NCBI GenBank assembly: GCA_013397845.1
Contig: VZTG01000395.1
Span: forward strand, 496,001 to 560,000
Direction: 5' to 3'
Length of the DNA: 64,000 nt
Source: Melanocharis versteri
Lineage: Eukaryota; Chordata; Aves; Passeriformes; Melanocharitidae
Positions 1 through 13,024 of the stretch are shown in pieces (the first letter of the stretch is position 1; every line of letters begins with the position of its first letter). The translations under genes were made by a program, and so were the position numbers. Under the pieces are notes generated by a model. That model was not told where the DNA came from. It ran no database searches and saw only the letters and a program-made list of their open reading frames with translations.

Positions 1-1450
1 TGCATTTCCAAATTATGATTAAGACACTATTAAGATATAAAAAATGTTGACTATGTCTTTTCATGTGTGTATGTATTCATTTTTTTCCACCCAGGAAAGC
101 TGAAAAACCTAGGAAATCTGTATAATAACAACACATGAGAAAGACCCTCAGCCTAGGATCTTCTGTCACACACACAGAAAAGAGGTTTGAAAAGTCCACT
201 GAAGATACAAGTTTATGCCACCTGAACCCTTAAGGCAAGGTTAGGCCAACAATTTCTGACAGTAATGTTTGATGAAACAGGTCCCCACCTTTATTACAAC
301 TCTGCTGAAAGTGCATCCAGACTAAATCTCCATGATGTTGCAGTTGCAGTTTTTAGATCTGTGTAGCAGAATTTGGTTACAATAAGGCAGTCTGGAAGCA
401 ATTGGAGGTATAAATTACTATGACTCTATAGTGCTGATTGACATGATTATGTGAGAGAAAAGATCTATTAGGTCATCATGTCCATTCCCCATGATACATT
501 GCAATGCCTCCAAAGGAAATGTTATAATGTGTTGTGACAAGGACCTGGCTATTAATAATGCTATTAATAATTGCTATGACATTTTTAATTCTCTTGCCTG
601 GGTATTTTTTCTGTGATCTGATAATAGATGCCTTACTCTTTTAGAATGTTACCAATACATGCAATATGGTTGTATAAAATGTAATAGGGTGTCTGATTGT
701 CAAACAAAATTATAACGTATCAAACTATTAAAATTTTTTGTGTGACCAGAGTGTTAAAATGTTACTCTATTAAAAAACAGCAACAGCAAAATTGTTCAAA
801 ATTTATGTTCTCGGGTCTGATCTCACTTTTCATTATACAAAATAGAAAGGAACTTCTAATCTTTCCTGTTGTCCATTCCCCATTCTATGGAGCCAAATTT
901 TTTATAGCTTTAGGACTGAGCAGGATTTGGGGATCTGCACCCTGCATGCAGAATGAAAAGTTTAACTGTTACTCCATATTTTCACCTTCTAGCGTCGCCT
1001 GCTCTGTCCCTTTTGGTGGTAGCAAATCCAGACAGTGCTACAAAAATCACCCTAGAAAATGTTGGGCAAGCTGCTGTTGAGTTTGACAGAAAAGATTTTT
1101 ACCTGTGAATAACTCAGCATTCAACCTTTGGCCATACACCCTTGTGGGATTAAGACCTGTTCTACTGTGCACAGGCATGTAATGCCAGCAATTCCACATG
1201 GCTCAGGAGATGAGACACAGATCTGGGTCTTGGGTTCAGGATTCACAGGTCTATTAACATCCTACCTGCCATCAGACAAGTCACTTAGTTCCTTCATGCA
1301 GCTGTTTCATCTCTTAATTTATATATTCTTTCTATTTACCTCGCAAAGTTTACATCTAAACTATGGCCAGTCCCTGGGTAAGGTCTGGGCTGGCACTTTC
1401 TCCTCTCTTGCTCCCAGCCACAGCTTGCTGTGGTTCTTAGGGAGAGGAAA
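1..1450. other. Noncoding AT-rich DNA, no recognisable feature
   Basis: I see no gene, RNA or repeat in this stretch. An open frame of 127 codons on the plus strand (697-1080) is low-complexity in composition and matches no family I know. A second one (1128-1538) runs straight into the CR1 tail that follows, so its last 30 codons are repeat sequence read in a meaningless frame. Confidence 0.6.
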
Positions 1451-1545
1451 TAGAATCATGGAATGGTTGGCGTTGTATGGGACCTTAAAATCATCTAGTT
1501 CCAACCCTCCTTCCATGGGCAGGGACACCCTCCACTAGACCAGGT
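1451..1545 (-). mobile_element. CR1 LINE 3' end, short fragment
   Basis: About 95 bp match the 3' untranslated end of an avian CR1 retrotransposon, lying in reverse orientation. The recognisable order on the plus strand is a decayed octamer tail (agaatcatggaatgg), then ccttaaaatcatctagttcc, then ccatgggcagggacaccctc and the cactagaccaggt block. CR1 copies are normally truncated at the 5' end during target-primed reverse transcription, so a short 3' piece is expected. It has no coding part. The same blocks recur at 7313, 40241 and 44901, which supports the call from within the window. Confidence 0.88.
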
Positions 1546-4500
1546 GGTAGAAATACAGCCCCCCAGGCAGGGGCGAGTCCATTGCATGTTCCAGTTCATA
1601 CCCTTGTACTGGCAGCTGAACATCTGGTGTGATGGGACATGCAGATCACATCTGGCTGCAGTTTAGCCTGTCAAGATGATGGTCCCTGGAGTTTTGTACC
1701 GTACTGCACAGCAGATAACTAACAGGACCTTCATAAACGGATGTATTTCTGTCACAAGTTCTTCAACGCATCAGTAGGAGGTACAGGGCTCCTGGCCAAA
1801 CTGGATTACCAGGGGTTCTCCTAATAAATTAAACAGGATCAGTGCTGCCTTTTTTTCTTTCTAGTCTGGGTTATTTGTTATTTGATCCTTTTCACCCTCT
1901 GATATAAATTAGAGAGATTTACACATTTTATGTGAAAAATCGGATGGATTTCTACGCCAATTTCAGTGAATAAAAAATTTCTAAAATAGTTTTTGTTTTA
2001 TATTCTCACCAAACAGGAAAGCATGATAACCATAAATTTAACTAATGATAGCCTGATAAGGCACTATTAAGTACAAAATAGAATTTTATATAAAAAGTGT
2101 GTGTGCATTTATGTGTGCAGTCTTTATCAATATTTATTAAAAAATTACTCGATGTAGCTAAATTAATTAATCACTTATTTTAGAATATATTTTACAAAAA
2201 ACATTAAGAATGAATCATTAACAAGCAATATCACAGCTAGCTGTTATAACAGATTTTGTAATGTAGATTTCATTAAGAGCAAGCACATGCCTGATTAATA
2301 TATGAATTCACATGGTAATATAGCATCCTTTAAATTACAACAAACTTATTAAATAATCAGTTGTACAAACTGACATAAAAAGACAGTCTGAAACTGGAAT
2401 ATAAAGCCATATGTAGTGGAGTAATCAAACACTCTAGGTCTAAGTAGTTTGGGAAACACAAAGAACAGTGGAAAATGAGAGAGTACAACATGAACACTTT
2501 GTCTAAAATAAGTACTAAAAGTTCATGCATAGATGTCATCATTAAGGGCTGAATTAAGTAAGTTATGTGATGGCTGGTTTCTTCATCTTTTTTCTAGGCA
2601 ACAGAGGAAGAGATTCTTTAGGAGGAGACGGAAGACAGGAGACAAAGTAGGAGCTCCACATCTCCAAGATGCCACTTGGGAGAATATCTCTCCTTCTACT
2701 GACTGCCCAGAAAGTCCGTGAAGATTATTAGGTAGCTGAAATACAAAGCTTAATTACTTTGTGCAAGTCAGATGCTGTGATTTCTCTACTAATCATCAAC
2801 TGCCTGCAGAAATTGCTCATAAACTCACTATTTACCTAGCTGCACATGCTACTTTGGAGCTACTTTGCTTTAAGATAACCATGCAGACTTTTGTAGACAT
2901 GTTTTCTAAAGCAAGCTCTACGTGCTGGCTCTGAAGCTCAGTTTTAAAAGCTGCAGCCAATTTTATTGGTTGAGTGACTTTGAAGACCAATTTTTATGAA
3001 GGATTCTTTCAAACTCAGGCTCTTAATTTATTACGTGCTGATCAGTAATATGAAAGAACTCTGTGTTTCGGAAGTTCAGTGGTTCTTAATTATGAACAAG
3101 CTTTGAAGCACCCAGCCATGCATGACAGACTTCCTGATGCCTCCTTGTCTCTATTCCTGCAGCCTGGGCTCTTTCTTCCAACTCTCATATTGCCTGGAAG
3201 GGTTTGCCTTTATCTTGAGGACTTTTTCGAATCATCTGACTACTGAAAAATTCAGAGCACAGAACCTGACAGATTCACAGTATGATTTAATATGACAAAT
3301 CATATCCTGTGCAAAATCAGGGAAGGTTAACCAATATTTATGTCAGAGCTAGAGGACTCCATGTTGTGTGGGTTTGTCTTACCTCCAGCATAGCAATTAA
3401 CAATTATCCATTAGAAATACAAAGCCACTTTCTGATCCTGCAGTATTTGACTAAAAAGCTTGAGTGCATGTTAGTGATGCATGATGCATTAGTAACGAAC
3501 CTGGCCACAGACTGTGGGGGAATTCTCTCAGAAATATGTATTTGAACAATCCCAGGTTATAAATCACAGAGCAGCAAACTTCTTTCATTAGAACAATCAA
3601 TTAATGGGGATCCTGCAAGGACAGAACAAATTGGTCTAGGCGTCTTGGTTCAACTGAAAATCAATTAGATTTTAAATGACACTAAAACACATTCTCACAA
3701 AGTGCAACACTTTTGGTTTCTAACTTGTAATCTGGTGTTGACAAAGGCCTGGATTCACTCATTCTACTTGATGCATCTAATATAAGGTGGTCATCTAAGT
3801 TTTGTGTGTTATTAGCAGAGAAAGAAACAAAACCCAAAAAGTGTGGGATCAAAATCCCTCTGAAAAATCTCATCTCTCGCAGTGGCTATAGAGGTTGCTT
3901 TGATGAAATGCACTACTTCTGGATACCACAGATGAGCAACCTTCTCCCTTCTCACCTTTTTTTCATTGTCCAGGTACATCAGGAAAATCAAAATTCATAC
4001 AAATCACCTATAATGGAATGGTGCTTTTCAAGGAAAATAATTTGGTCACTGAAAGTAAATTTCCACAATGAGATGTGATGTCAGGACCCTATCTAAACCA
4101 GGCGTTGCTTAGAGAAGGGCAATGGGGTCAGAAGTTTGCCTTTTGTCTACCATATTACTTTCTTTCTGCTATTTTTCAGCATGTGAGAAAGGTTAGTCCT
4201 GCACTAAAGGACTTGGATCCTACATCTGAGCATTTCCGTCTCCTAATTGTTTTCTGACTTAGAAAGACTGTAATAAATGTGAGGGATTCAAACATGACAG
4301 AGATGAATGCTGTGTCACAATTTGGCTAGATAGATATTATTGTAACTTTGAAAAGATTCCCTCTGGACAAACTCATGCACTTTTATGAGTTTTCTCATTT
4401 CTTTGCTTTTCTTCCCTGTACCTCTACCTCTAAGCAGTTGAAAAACAAAAAGACTGAGGAATAAACCTTTTCCTCATGTATTAAATTTCTTTTAAAAAAT

Positions 4501-4805
4501 ATTTTCCAAAACAATTGCATGAATTATTCATTACCTCTCTCTCTTTGTTCCTATTAATATCAGCTTCCAGAGCTCTGTTTGTTTGGGATTTTTTATCCAG
4601 TCCTTTTGGTGCTTTGCTGATTTCCATTGATGGGATGTTATTTATTTTGCAAATTGAAATGCCTGCGACTAAGCTATTAATCCTAGAAGGGCTTTGATAA
4701 AGTTATTGAGTTTTTCAGTATAGTGGAAATGCAGAAAACATCTTTCACCTGTGTGAAAAAGATTGTAATGCTTAACTCTTTTCAACATGCATCAGAAAGC
4801 TACTA
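1546..4805. other. Noncoding DNA, AT-rich block and one exon-like stretch
   Basis: No gene can be supported. Between about 1900 and 2350 the DNA is very AT-rich and carries several TAAT or ATTA cores and a CAGCTAGCTG/CTGTTATAACAG overlapping palindrome pair (2234-2252); this is unremarkable on its own. At 2576-2597 there is a pyrimidine-rich tract ending in TAG that resembles a splice acceptor, followed by a donor-like AAA|GTAGGA at 2644-2652. The 49 bp between them is not a multiple of three and matches nothing I recognise. Confidence 0.5.
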
Positions 4806-4831
4806 TTTCTGGCTAGTATACTAGCCAGAAA
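4806..4831. repeat. 26-bp perfect palindrome
   Basis: The 26 bases read identically on both strands with no spacer. The half site is TTTCTGGCTAGTA and the centre is GTATAC at 4816-4821. The next pair outward (4805 and 4832) does not match, so the symmetry ends sharply. A fixed 13-bp arm with zero spacer is expected about 0.001 times by chance in 64 kb. It could form a cruciform or bind a dimeric protein. It might also be the joint of an inverted duplication, but I see no matching arms further out. Confidence 0.95.
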
Positions 4832-6149
4832 GAATCTGTCAATATTTGCTCCAAGTATGGGCTAGGCCTAGAAATACTCAATGAAACAAGAAATCCATTT
4901 GCAGCCTTTAAACCAAGGCCATGAGACCCAATATTCCTCCACATGGGTGAGTGCCATAATCTTTAAGCTACAGGGTCACCATCTCTCTTTCTGTCTCCTG
5001 GGAGGGGGCGTAGGAGGGGCAGCTAAAGAATCATGAGTGATATTTCACTCATGGTGTAGAGGTGTACAGTCTTCCCTCACTCCCCATTTCAGCTCCCACA
5101 CCACAGATTAATGATTAGGGCAGGCTCCTGAGAGAGCAACTATTTGGAGTTGTCTCAAAGAGCAGAGAGAGCAAGTCCTGTGCTTTACACTCTCAAAGAT
5201 CTGTCCTACAATCCAAGTTCTCACACAGATGGAGACCTGAGGATGCTGTTCTGTTTTTCTCGCCTTTCAAAGAGAAGAGCAGTCCCACTAAGACTTTTGA
5301 AAGGAAGATTGTAATTACCTTTTTTGAACCAAGGGCTCCAAGGTGCAATGCACTCAATACCAGATTACAGTGTAATTCTTTTTTTCTCATTATGGCTAAA
5401 CAGAGCATGAAATGAGTGAATTCAGACACAGCTCTACGTAATTTCATTTGTTCAGAATACAGAGACATAGGGCATGGATGTAGGAGAGCAGAGAGATGGT
5501 CTCTACCTCTACCTCTACTCTGCATTCCTGTGGCATGCAGAGCAGAAGAGCTGTAACAGGAAGGACCATATCCATCAGAACCAGAGTGAGCTGTAGCCCA
5601 AAAGGGACTGATACTGTCATTATCATCTGACAAATAGTTTTAGCAGGAGCTGCTGCTTACAGTAAAATTCCAGATGTTGGGGTTAAAAGTTATCCTACAG
5701 AAGAGCATGCAGTTCTCCAAGCTGCTGGGCTCCAACCCCAGCTGTGCACGTCCAAAGCCTTGCCTCATTAGCACACTAAATAAGTAAAACCTTTGGTCAG
5801 TTACCACATTTCCTCAGAAGAGTTGTTTAAAGGGAACACAAGCTCCCACTGCTGTGTCAGGAGAGATGAGAGCATTACTGGCTTCCTGTTGGTGTCATCT
5901 GCTCATAAACAGAGACCTGCCTCCCTGCTCTGGCAGCCAGACACAGACAGCTCTAGGGAAGATGATCTGGGATTTCAAAGCCTGCAGCATTTGTAAAATA
6001 AACGGAACTTCTGTACAAGCTCACTGGACAGTTGTGCCCTTAACTTTTCTGCATTTTTCTGAAGTTCAGAGTATTGAGTTACAGCCGTTGTCCTGCCCAT
6101 CTCACAAAATGCTTTTGCTGACCAATACACCAGTGGAGAGAAATAACTC
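4832..6149. other. Noncoding DNA with a small inverted repeat
   Basis: Apart from the hairpin at 5032-5053 I see nothing that can be named. A minus-strand open frame of 146 codons (5193-5633) and a plus-strand one of 152 codons (5854-6312) are the longest here. They are overlapped by frames on other strands, and the second owes its length to entering the GC-rich island. Neither shows a domain, signal peptide or low-complexity pattern typical of a gene. Confidence 0.55.
5032..5053. repeat. Short inverted repeat (9-bp arms, 4-nt loop)
   Basis: CATGAGTGA is followed by TATT and then TCACTCATG, giving a perfect 9-bp stem with a 4-nt loop. It lies just after a G-rich run (ggagggggcgtaggagggg). 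The stem is short enough to occur a few times by chance in 64 kb, so no function is claimed. Confidence 0.85.
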
Positions 6150-6450
6150 TGATCCTGACCCTGACACTGCCCCAGGCATGAGGCCCATGAGCCAGGACAG
6201 TTTTTGCCTATCAGGATTCCTGTTGACACAGGGCTTTGCCAAACCCTCACAGCTGCTGTCAGGCCAATCCCAGCCCCAGCCAGGCACAGCCAGCTGGGAG
6301 GCACTGGGATAGCCCCGATGGGGCCACCAGGCACCTCCCTGGAGATGGGGACAGGCCAAAGCCAGGCTGGGCCCATGGCCAGGCAGGGCAGGCTTTGGAG
6401 AGCAGCAGCATCACTGGGTCAGGGGCTGGCAGCCCCGAGGGCTGAGGGCT
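6150..6450. other. GC-rich, CpG-poor island of unknown origin
   Basis: About 300 bp rise to roughly 65% G+C (my count for 6241-6360) in a background near 38-40%. GCCAGG and its near variants recur at least four times, giving a degenerate minisatellite look. I count only about two CpG dinucleotides, far below the number expected for this base composition, so it does not look like a promoter CpG island. Several open frames on both strands here (69-152 codons) simply reflect the lack of AT-rich stop codons. It may be an old LTR or minisatellite remnant, but I cannot name the family. Confidence 0.6.
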
Positions 6451-7312
6451 CATGCTATTGATGAGCACCTAAACCTGTTGTGTGCAACTTCGTAAATGTT
6501 CAGCAGATGCAAGAATTAATTTACTTGAGCTACTTCAAGTGAAATAACCAAATTCTAGCAAAACGGTCTCTTTGAAAACCTGGCTCAAATTTGACAAAGC
6601 AATAAAAACGTCATCATTTATGTCCTGCTATCTCCTCCCTGTGTTTTGTTTCTTGATCTCAGTCCAGAAGAAAGAAGCAATAAGCATAGTGAACACATCA
6701 TCAAAATTTTCTCTCTTACTTCTTGTTGTTAGCAGAGTGTAGGGAAAAACAATTGGGATTTGGAGGGTTGCAAATTTTTAGGCCTGGAAGAGATAAGAGT
6801 TTTTCTCAAGAGAAAAACCACTTAGAGCTATCATGTCTGTGGACAGGAATATAGCTATCATCCATCAGCTACAACTCAGAACAAAGTCGCTGCAAACTTA
6901 GGAAGGGAAATCATAGCCCACATAGAAATAAGAAAAAATATATTACCATTGTGTTCAGCAATTCCTGTTTCTTGCAGGTGCTTTAGGAATGTTTCATGTT
7001 TAGACATGTTCAGAAGAAATGTTAAAGATGTATAACAAGTAGAGTCCATCCCTCTGAATACAAAAATGGGAGCCAAAGGTTTTAGGATTAACATTCAGAC
7101 AATTGGTATTTAGTTAGTAGGGAATTATTTTCAGAATACAATAGTGTTTGAATTTCTCTTAATTGTCAAGGCATTCTACAATAGAACACTTAGAGAAGTC
7201 ATTAATTTGGTGCATCTTCAATTGTTTATTCTTCAAGGGTGCTCAGTATCCTGCCATCGGAGCAGCGGCTGTGTAGTGCTAAACACAGGCCTTGGGTTGT
7301 TGTAAACAGTTT
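6451..7312. other. Noncoding DNA, nothing recognised
   Basis: Ordinary AT-rich sequence without a supported gene, repeat family or structured element. Confidence 0.55.
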
Positions 7313-7377
7313 AAATCACAGAATGGTTTGGGTTGGAAGGGACGTAAAAGATCATCTGGTTCCAACCTTCTAGAACC
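7313..7377 (-). mobile_element. CR1 LINE 3' end, very short fragment
   Basis: About 65 bp of CR1 3' untranslated sequence in reverse orientation: aatcacagaatggtttgggt, then ttggaagggacgtaaaagat and catctggttccaacc. The tail (outer 3' end) is at the left. The match fades after 7377, where the usual ccatgggcagggacacc block is missing, so the copy is heavily truncated or decayed. Confidence 0.85.
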
Positions 7378-10300
7378 TTCCATGTTCCAGAATACCACAG
7401 GCTTTCTGTAGCTACTCTATTTTACCTATAAATCCCATGTGATTGTCTGAGATACTCTCAAGATGTCTGTTTAGGGAACTGAATTGTGCCTTCACCGTCA
7501 TGAGCATTCATTATTCCCTGAAACTCTTCTGGCTGTGAGATGAAGAGCAAGTAATTTGCATGCAGATATAAACTCTGACAATCGCCAGCTTCCTTTGGAG
7601 AAAAAAAAGGTAGGAAAGGAGCTAGACGGGTGTTAGAACTGTTTTAGATGATCCTTATACAAGCATTAGTACTGGAAACAAGATGGGCTCCTGAAAAGAG
7701 CACATCTCACTTTCTTGTAATTAAACCAAGTTGTGAGAGGCATTCATGTCTATTGTTAGCTGTTCCCTGCCTGCTTGTTTTGGTACTCCCAGAGAGATCA
7801 TCCTCAGCAGACACGTGGCATAACCTGCTCTAGAAAATCTAGAGCCTTAGCTGATTTCCTAGCTGGATGACCTATTAATAATGCTTACTCAGAAAAATGA
7901 TTAATGATTGGCACCAAGATCTGCCTGTAGGGTTGTACAGATATGGTTCTTCACACATAGGAATATCAAAAGTCTGGCTCTCACTGCTTCTGTTTCAGCA
8001 GTTGCAGGGCTTCCTCAAAATTTGGTCTTTGCATTGCAAGGAGGGTTTGAAAAGAGAACCTCCAGATTAGGGATGCAACAAATATATTTCTTGTACTACT
8101 AAACCACTGAATTCTTACAGGCCTCCTAGCAGAAACTAAAATGGATAAACACACCGAATGTGCTAATCTGCAGAACGAACCATGAGCGGTAATTTATGTA
8201 TCTCATAAACAGCTAGCGAGCTGTTACTTTACAAGCTCTATTTTGGGGTTTCATTATCTCCCAGAGATAAGAAAATCTGCAACCTTTCACTCATTCAGCA
8301 ATATACAGTGCTTAGTTGTGCAAAGTTTAGGAGTTTGAATAAGAAGGTGCCACTTAAAACAGGCAATTGTTAGGAAAAGCAGCGTGGTACACAATTAGCC
8401 AGAACAGTACTGCAAGCAAGAATCTGCAGCAGTAACTTGCAAGAATAGCACAGGATGCCTCAGAGCAGAAATAGAGTTTAGGCAAGCACAAACCACAGTG
8501 AGCTCAGGTTTGTGGTCAGTATTAGCATACACATTCTTCAGCCAAACATCTCAGATAATCTTGAGAGATGTAAGGAATTGTATCATCACTTGTATCCTTG
8601 AGCACCATACATGGCACTAGCAGTCATTTTGGTAGTCTTGAAACAGCCTGGAGAGTGGATGACCTTTCATCAAAAGTTATTAATTGCATTTGGTCTGAGC
8701 CATGTTCCTGACAGAGCCTGCATGTTTAAAATGGTCAGATTTTTTAAAGGACATGAGAGGTTTCTCTTGGACATTGTCCATGAAATCAGAATTATACTTC
8801 TTTGTGAGGCTACAGAGATAAGCAAAAGGTCAAGGATGGAGTCACATCATCTGATACGATATTCTGTGCACTACATAAGTTATGTTATTCCAAACTCACA
8901 CATGGTGACACCTTATTAATTTCAGTTGGGCAGTACTTTGCTGGATCTTCAGACTCTCACTTCTATCTATCTTCTGCTGAAGCATTGAATAGGAGACTGT
9001 CCAGTCAAATAAAAAAAAAAAACAACCAGTTCACAGGCTCTGAAATGTTCATGTGATTTTCAGTCAAAAGGGACTCCAGATATATTTATGCCTGTATGTG
9101 TAGCCATGTTGGGTGTAGCGATGCGCAGATATACACACACATATTCATCTGTATACTTCATTAAAGAGCGTTTTTTTTTAAATTGTGTAAAATACAGTTT
9201 ATCTAGCAATGTATAAACTAAATGAGAAAAAATCATCAACAGCTTATGTGTGCTGTTCCTGAATTTACAGTTGTTCATTGGCTCACTGATGGGTGGGAGC
9301 ACATCTGCTGTTTCTATTCAGAGTTCTTCATGAGCTGTGTGGTCTAACCCCCATAGGTGGTGGTCAGGAATAGCAGAAAAGAGTGCTTGACTCACTGAAT
9401 AAAGATTCTATTTTCTTTTTAAGTCTGGGTAACTGAGTTCTCATCAAAGTGAGAAACTGACAGCTCATTGTGAAATTACTGATAACACGAACTGGTCTTC
9501 AGTGTTTTGATTCAGCTTTCAATGTCACTTCATAGCTTCAACCCTCCCATTTTTCAGATTTTCTATCTCTTCCACCTAGAGGGTATCTTCATGTTGGATT
9601 GTGCAGTGGCTTAATGAAATAGGCTGATGTCTACCAAGGTCTAAACCCTTTAGATACCTTCTACAAATGTTATATGTTCACCTTGCTCTTCAAACCCAGT
9701 CACTTCTGCAAACAGCTCTAGCGTCATCTATCCATCAACGGGAGAGTGTGACGTCAACACAGGGTTGTCACAGACCTTCTTTGGACCTCCTTCCCTGACC
9801 CATGAGAGACTGCCATGTAGGGTCTTTGATGGCAAGGTGAACTCTGGAACTCAGGGGCAAGGGTCCAGGAAGATGTCACAAAAGTAACTCCCAGCTGGGA
9901 GCATGCATTTCACCAGTGAAGCACTGAGCTGGTGTTCCAGGCAGTGTGTATGGCTTCTCCCTTGCTGCTGTGATGCCACAAGTCAAAACAGGTATTACAT
10001 GGCATGTGGGACCAGGAAAATTCTCTCTGTAATGCCTCAAATGAAGGCACATAAAAATCATTTATAATGAGAGTGAAACAGCTGAGCAAGTCTCACCCAC
10101 AGACCAAGAGAGCTGGCAGAATTGGGTATGAGAAGGTAGAAAAATCACCAAAAAGTTCCTTAGATTAGGTTCATACTTGAAAGAAGGTGGAAGATTATAG
10201 CAAGAATTACTGTTGTCTCATGCAAGGGTTTTGTAGAAATTGGCCTTGACTGTTCAATGCATTAGTACTGCTACACAAAGGAGTTCCTGGAGAAAATCTG

Positions 10301-13024
10301 TCATAGCTGGAATTTTGCAAAAGAGAGTAATGATAAAGAATAAAATTAATTAATAAATGCTTTATTAGATATTCTGATTCCAACACCTAAATTATTTCTA
10401 GCCTTCAACTTTTGCGTGACATCACAAAAGTCCAGGCAAAGTACAAATAAACTGGTAATGAAAATAAAGACCTGTTTTGATGCTGAAAATATCAGTTTGA
10501 ACTTGCACTTTCAGAAATCCTTACCATCACTTTGGGCTTGGACTTTTAGGAAGAGCGGCAATCCTTCCCCAGGCAGATTTTCTCAATAGATATTGAAGAC
10601 TATACTGTTCAACATGTGAGCCAGGCTCTACTTCTACTTTAATTTTTCAATGCATATTTACAAAATGCTTAATAAGATGCTTTAAAAATATTAAAATTAA
10701 AATTATCCCACCCCAAACAGCAGGTTCTGATCTGCTGTGATGGAAAGCAATTTTTTTTTTTCTCTTTTCTTTCAGGTCACCAAATTCAGGCCCTGAAAAA
10801 TTAAAGACACTATTTTTTATAAATCAGTGCATAGTTTCATTATCCAGTACACTACCTACCTCTAGGGCACAGCAGTTTGGTAAAAGCATATATCATTTCT
10901 GAACAGCAAAATAGTTTGCCACCAAGCAAAAACAATTCTATTATTTTGGAGTGGTTTTCACCTGGATTTTGGTTTAAGTTAAATGTGTTGGAAGCATTCC
11001 ATTTCTGCTCTTAATCCATTTGAATTGTATCTCCTAGACAACTTGCCAACCTCTTGTATGGGCTTCACTGGTGAGAGCCCTGTATTTAGTAAAACAACTG
11101 TGACAAAGCATCTGCTTTGTGGTCAGGGCAGTTATATTTCTGTCAGGTTCTCTTTCTGTATTTGAATGATGACCATCTTTCACTTCTGCATTGAGATACT
11201 TACTAAAATCATAAGGATGGTCATGCTGTGAGAGTCCTCTCCTTATCTTTTGAGGCTGTGTATTCCCTTTGTTTCTGTAACTATTTTTGCAATGCTACAT
11301 AATAAAAAACATTTGCGATATCACTGTGCAGTTGCTTAAAAATACTCAGACATAGGTAGAAGGGTAGGTTTGACAATATAAGAATTTATATTAGACAGCC
11401 ATAAGTCTGTTCCAAACAAAATTAAATTCAAAGAGCTACATCCTGATGCAAATGCTGTTTCTTTGTGATAGCCTTGCTGTGAATGCTGTGAGAATGCCGT
11501 GAAATGGGGTAATATAAGACCTGGATGAAATTTTCCATTCAAAACATCTTTTCTGACCATTAATAAGTGATGGATTGAAGAAGGGTGCATAAGTCATCTC
11601 TCACACCAGTTTTCCTTCTTCACCCTGCAGAAACCAGGGAGACTGCTTCAAACCTCATGCTTGAGCACCACCTCCAACCCTTGGACACTTCAGCTCTAAG
11701 GCTCCACCTGATCAAAATTCGCCTGTCTTTACCTGGCCTTGCAGTTCCATAAAGCAAAGAAGACATACAAGAATCTGGAGACCCCTTTCTCTACAAAAGC
11801 CAGAACTTGTGACCGTTCAGAGTAGTTTGGGCTTTCATTTGAAAATTATTATATTAAGTCAACATTTAATTTTTTTTTTCCTCTCTTTTCCAGTTGAAAA
11901 TAATTTTTGTCATTCCAAAAACCAAAATGGCTAGGAAAAGTTATTGAAGAATTTAAGGATTTATTGTAATTTTTAAAATTTCCTTTAAAAAAAAATTGAA
12001 CAACATTCTCAAATGAAAAACAATATTGATTTCAACCAGCAATATCTCTTGATTGAAATATTTTGGTTACTGGTGGAGCTATTCAGGAAGGCTTCAGCAA
12101 ATGTATTTGTGAAAGTCTGTGACTTAAAAAACATCTGTGCTTTATGAAACTTCTGTTGTGTAAAATCCAGACTTTCTGTCATGACCACAGTCTACACCAT
12201 CTCCTAGACTCCAGGTATTTTGGGTTGAAGTCTTCAGGGGCCGGGTACAGTGGAGTGGTTTAAATCAGCAGGACCCTTCACATGCAGTAAGTGAGATACC
12301 TACATGGTTTGCACAGAATATTCACAATATTATTCTACCAAGCCCTTCAAGATGAGACCACTGTTTTAAAGTCTTCAAAGCTGATTTTATGCCAGAGAAC
12401 ACAGCTAAAAAAGAGGCTGCTCATAAGCCCTTAACTGCAAATCTAATTGTTACTCCATCTTGTGTGACAGTTATGCTAAATGGAGACACACTGGAACATC
12501 ATAAAGTAATCAATTAAATCATGCTTTCACTGTAGAACAGCAACAAAAATCTGTAAGAAATTCAATATTTGCCAATAGCTAATATTCTCTTCTTCCTAGA
12601 GAAAGCATCAAATTCTATCAGCAAAGTAAAAAAAAAATAGTAAGTGGTTTTGTTTTAGGGCTGGCAGCCTCTTAAGGAAGCATATTGCAAATGAAATATT
12701 ACAGAGGGAACTCATCTAAGAAACTGAAAAGATAGAGCTGGTTGTCTATAGAAGTCATACATTAAAACTGGAGAGAGCTGAGGAGGAACTCTTTAGTTTT
12801 CAGAAGAGCTTCCAGTCTTACTTCCACCATTTACTATAGTTAGGAGTGGAGCCACCTCCCTGATCAATGGCAATTCAGGCACCTGGAAATCATATCAAAT
12901 GAGTCACCATAAAACCACAACTGCTGAAATTCTCTTGAATATAAATTCTTACCAGTAGTACTTAATATCTTTGTGGACAACAAATATCCAGGAAAAGAAA
13001 AAAAAAGAAAAAGAGACTTAGAGA
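7378..13024. other. Noncoding unique DNA
   Basis: No gene is supported. Two long pyrimidine tracts end in CAG (10751-10775 and 11870-11893) and would score as splice acceptors, but the sequence after each has early stops in at least two frames and no clear donor. A run of 12 A residues lies at 9011-9022. Open frames such as 8611-8919 (102 codons) have no recognisable family. Confidence 0.5.

Noticed and set aside
5000..5020. G-rich run near the 5.0-kb hairpin as a G-quadruplex
   Set aside because: Only three separate runs of three or more G are present, so the four-run rule is not met without bulges.
5854..6312. Longest open frame in the window (152 codons, plus strand)
   Set aside because: It runs into the GC-rich island, where stops are rare in every frame; frames on the other strand overlap it and no domain is visible.
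10751..10775. Strong pyrimidine tract ending in CAG as an exon boundary
   Set aside because: Two of three frames stop quickly, no donor follows at a sensible distance, and T-rich runs are common in this DNA.
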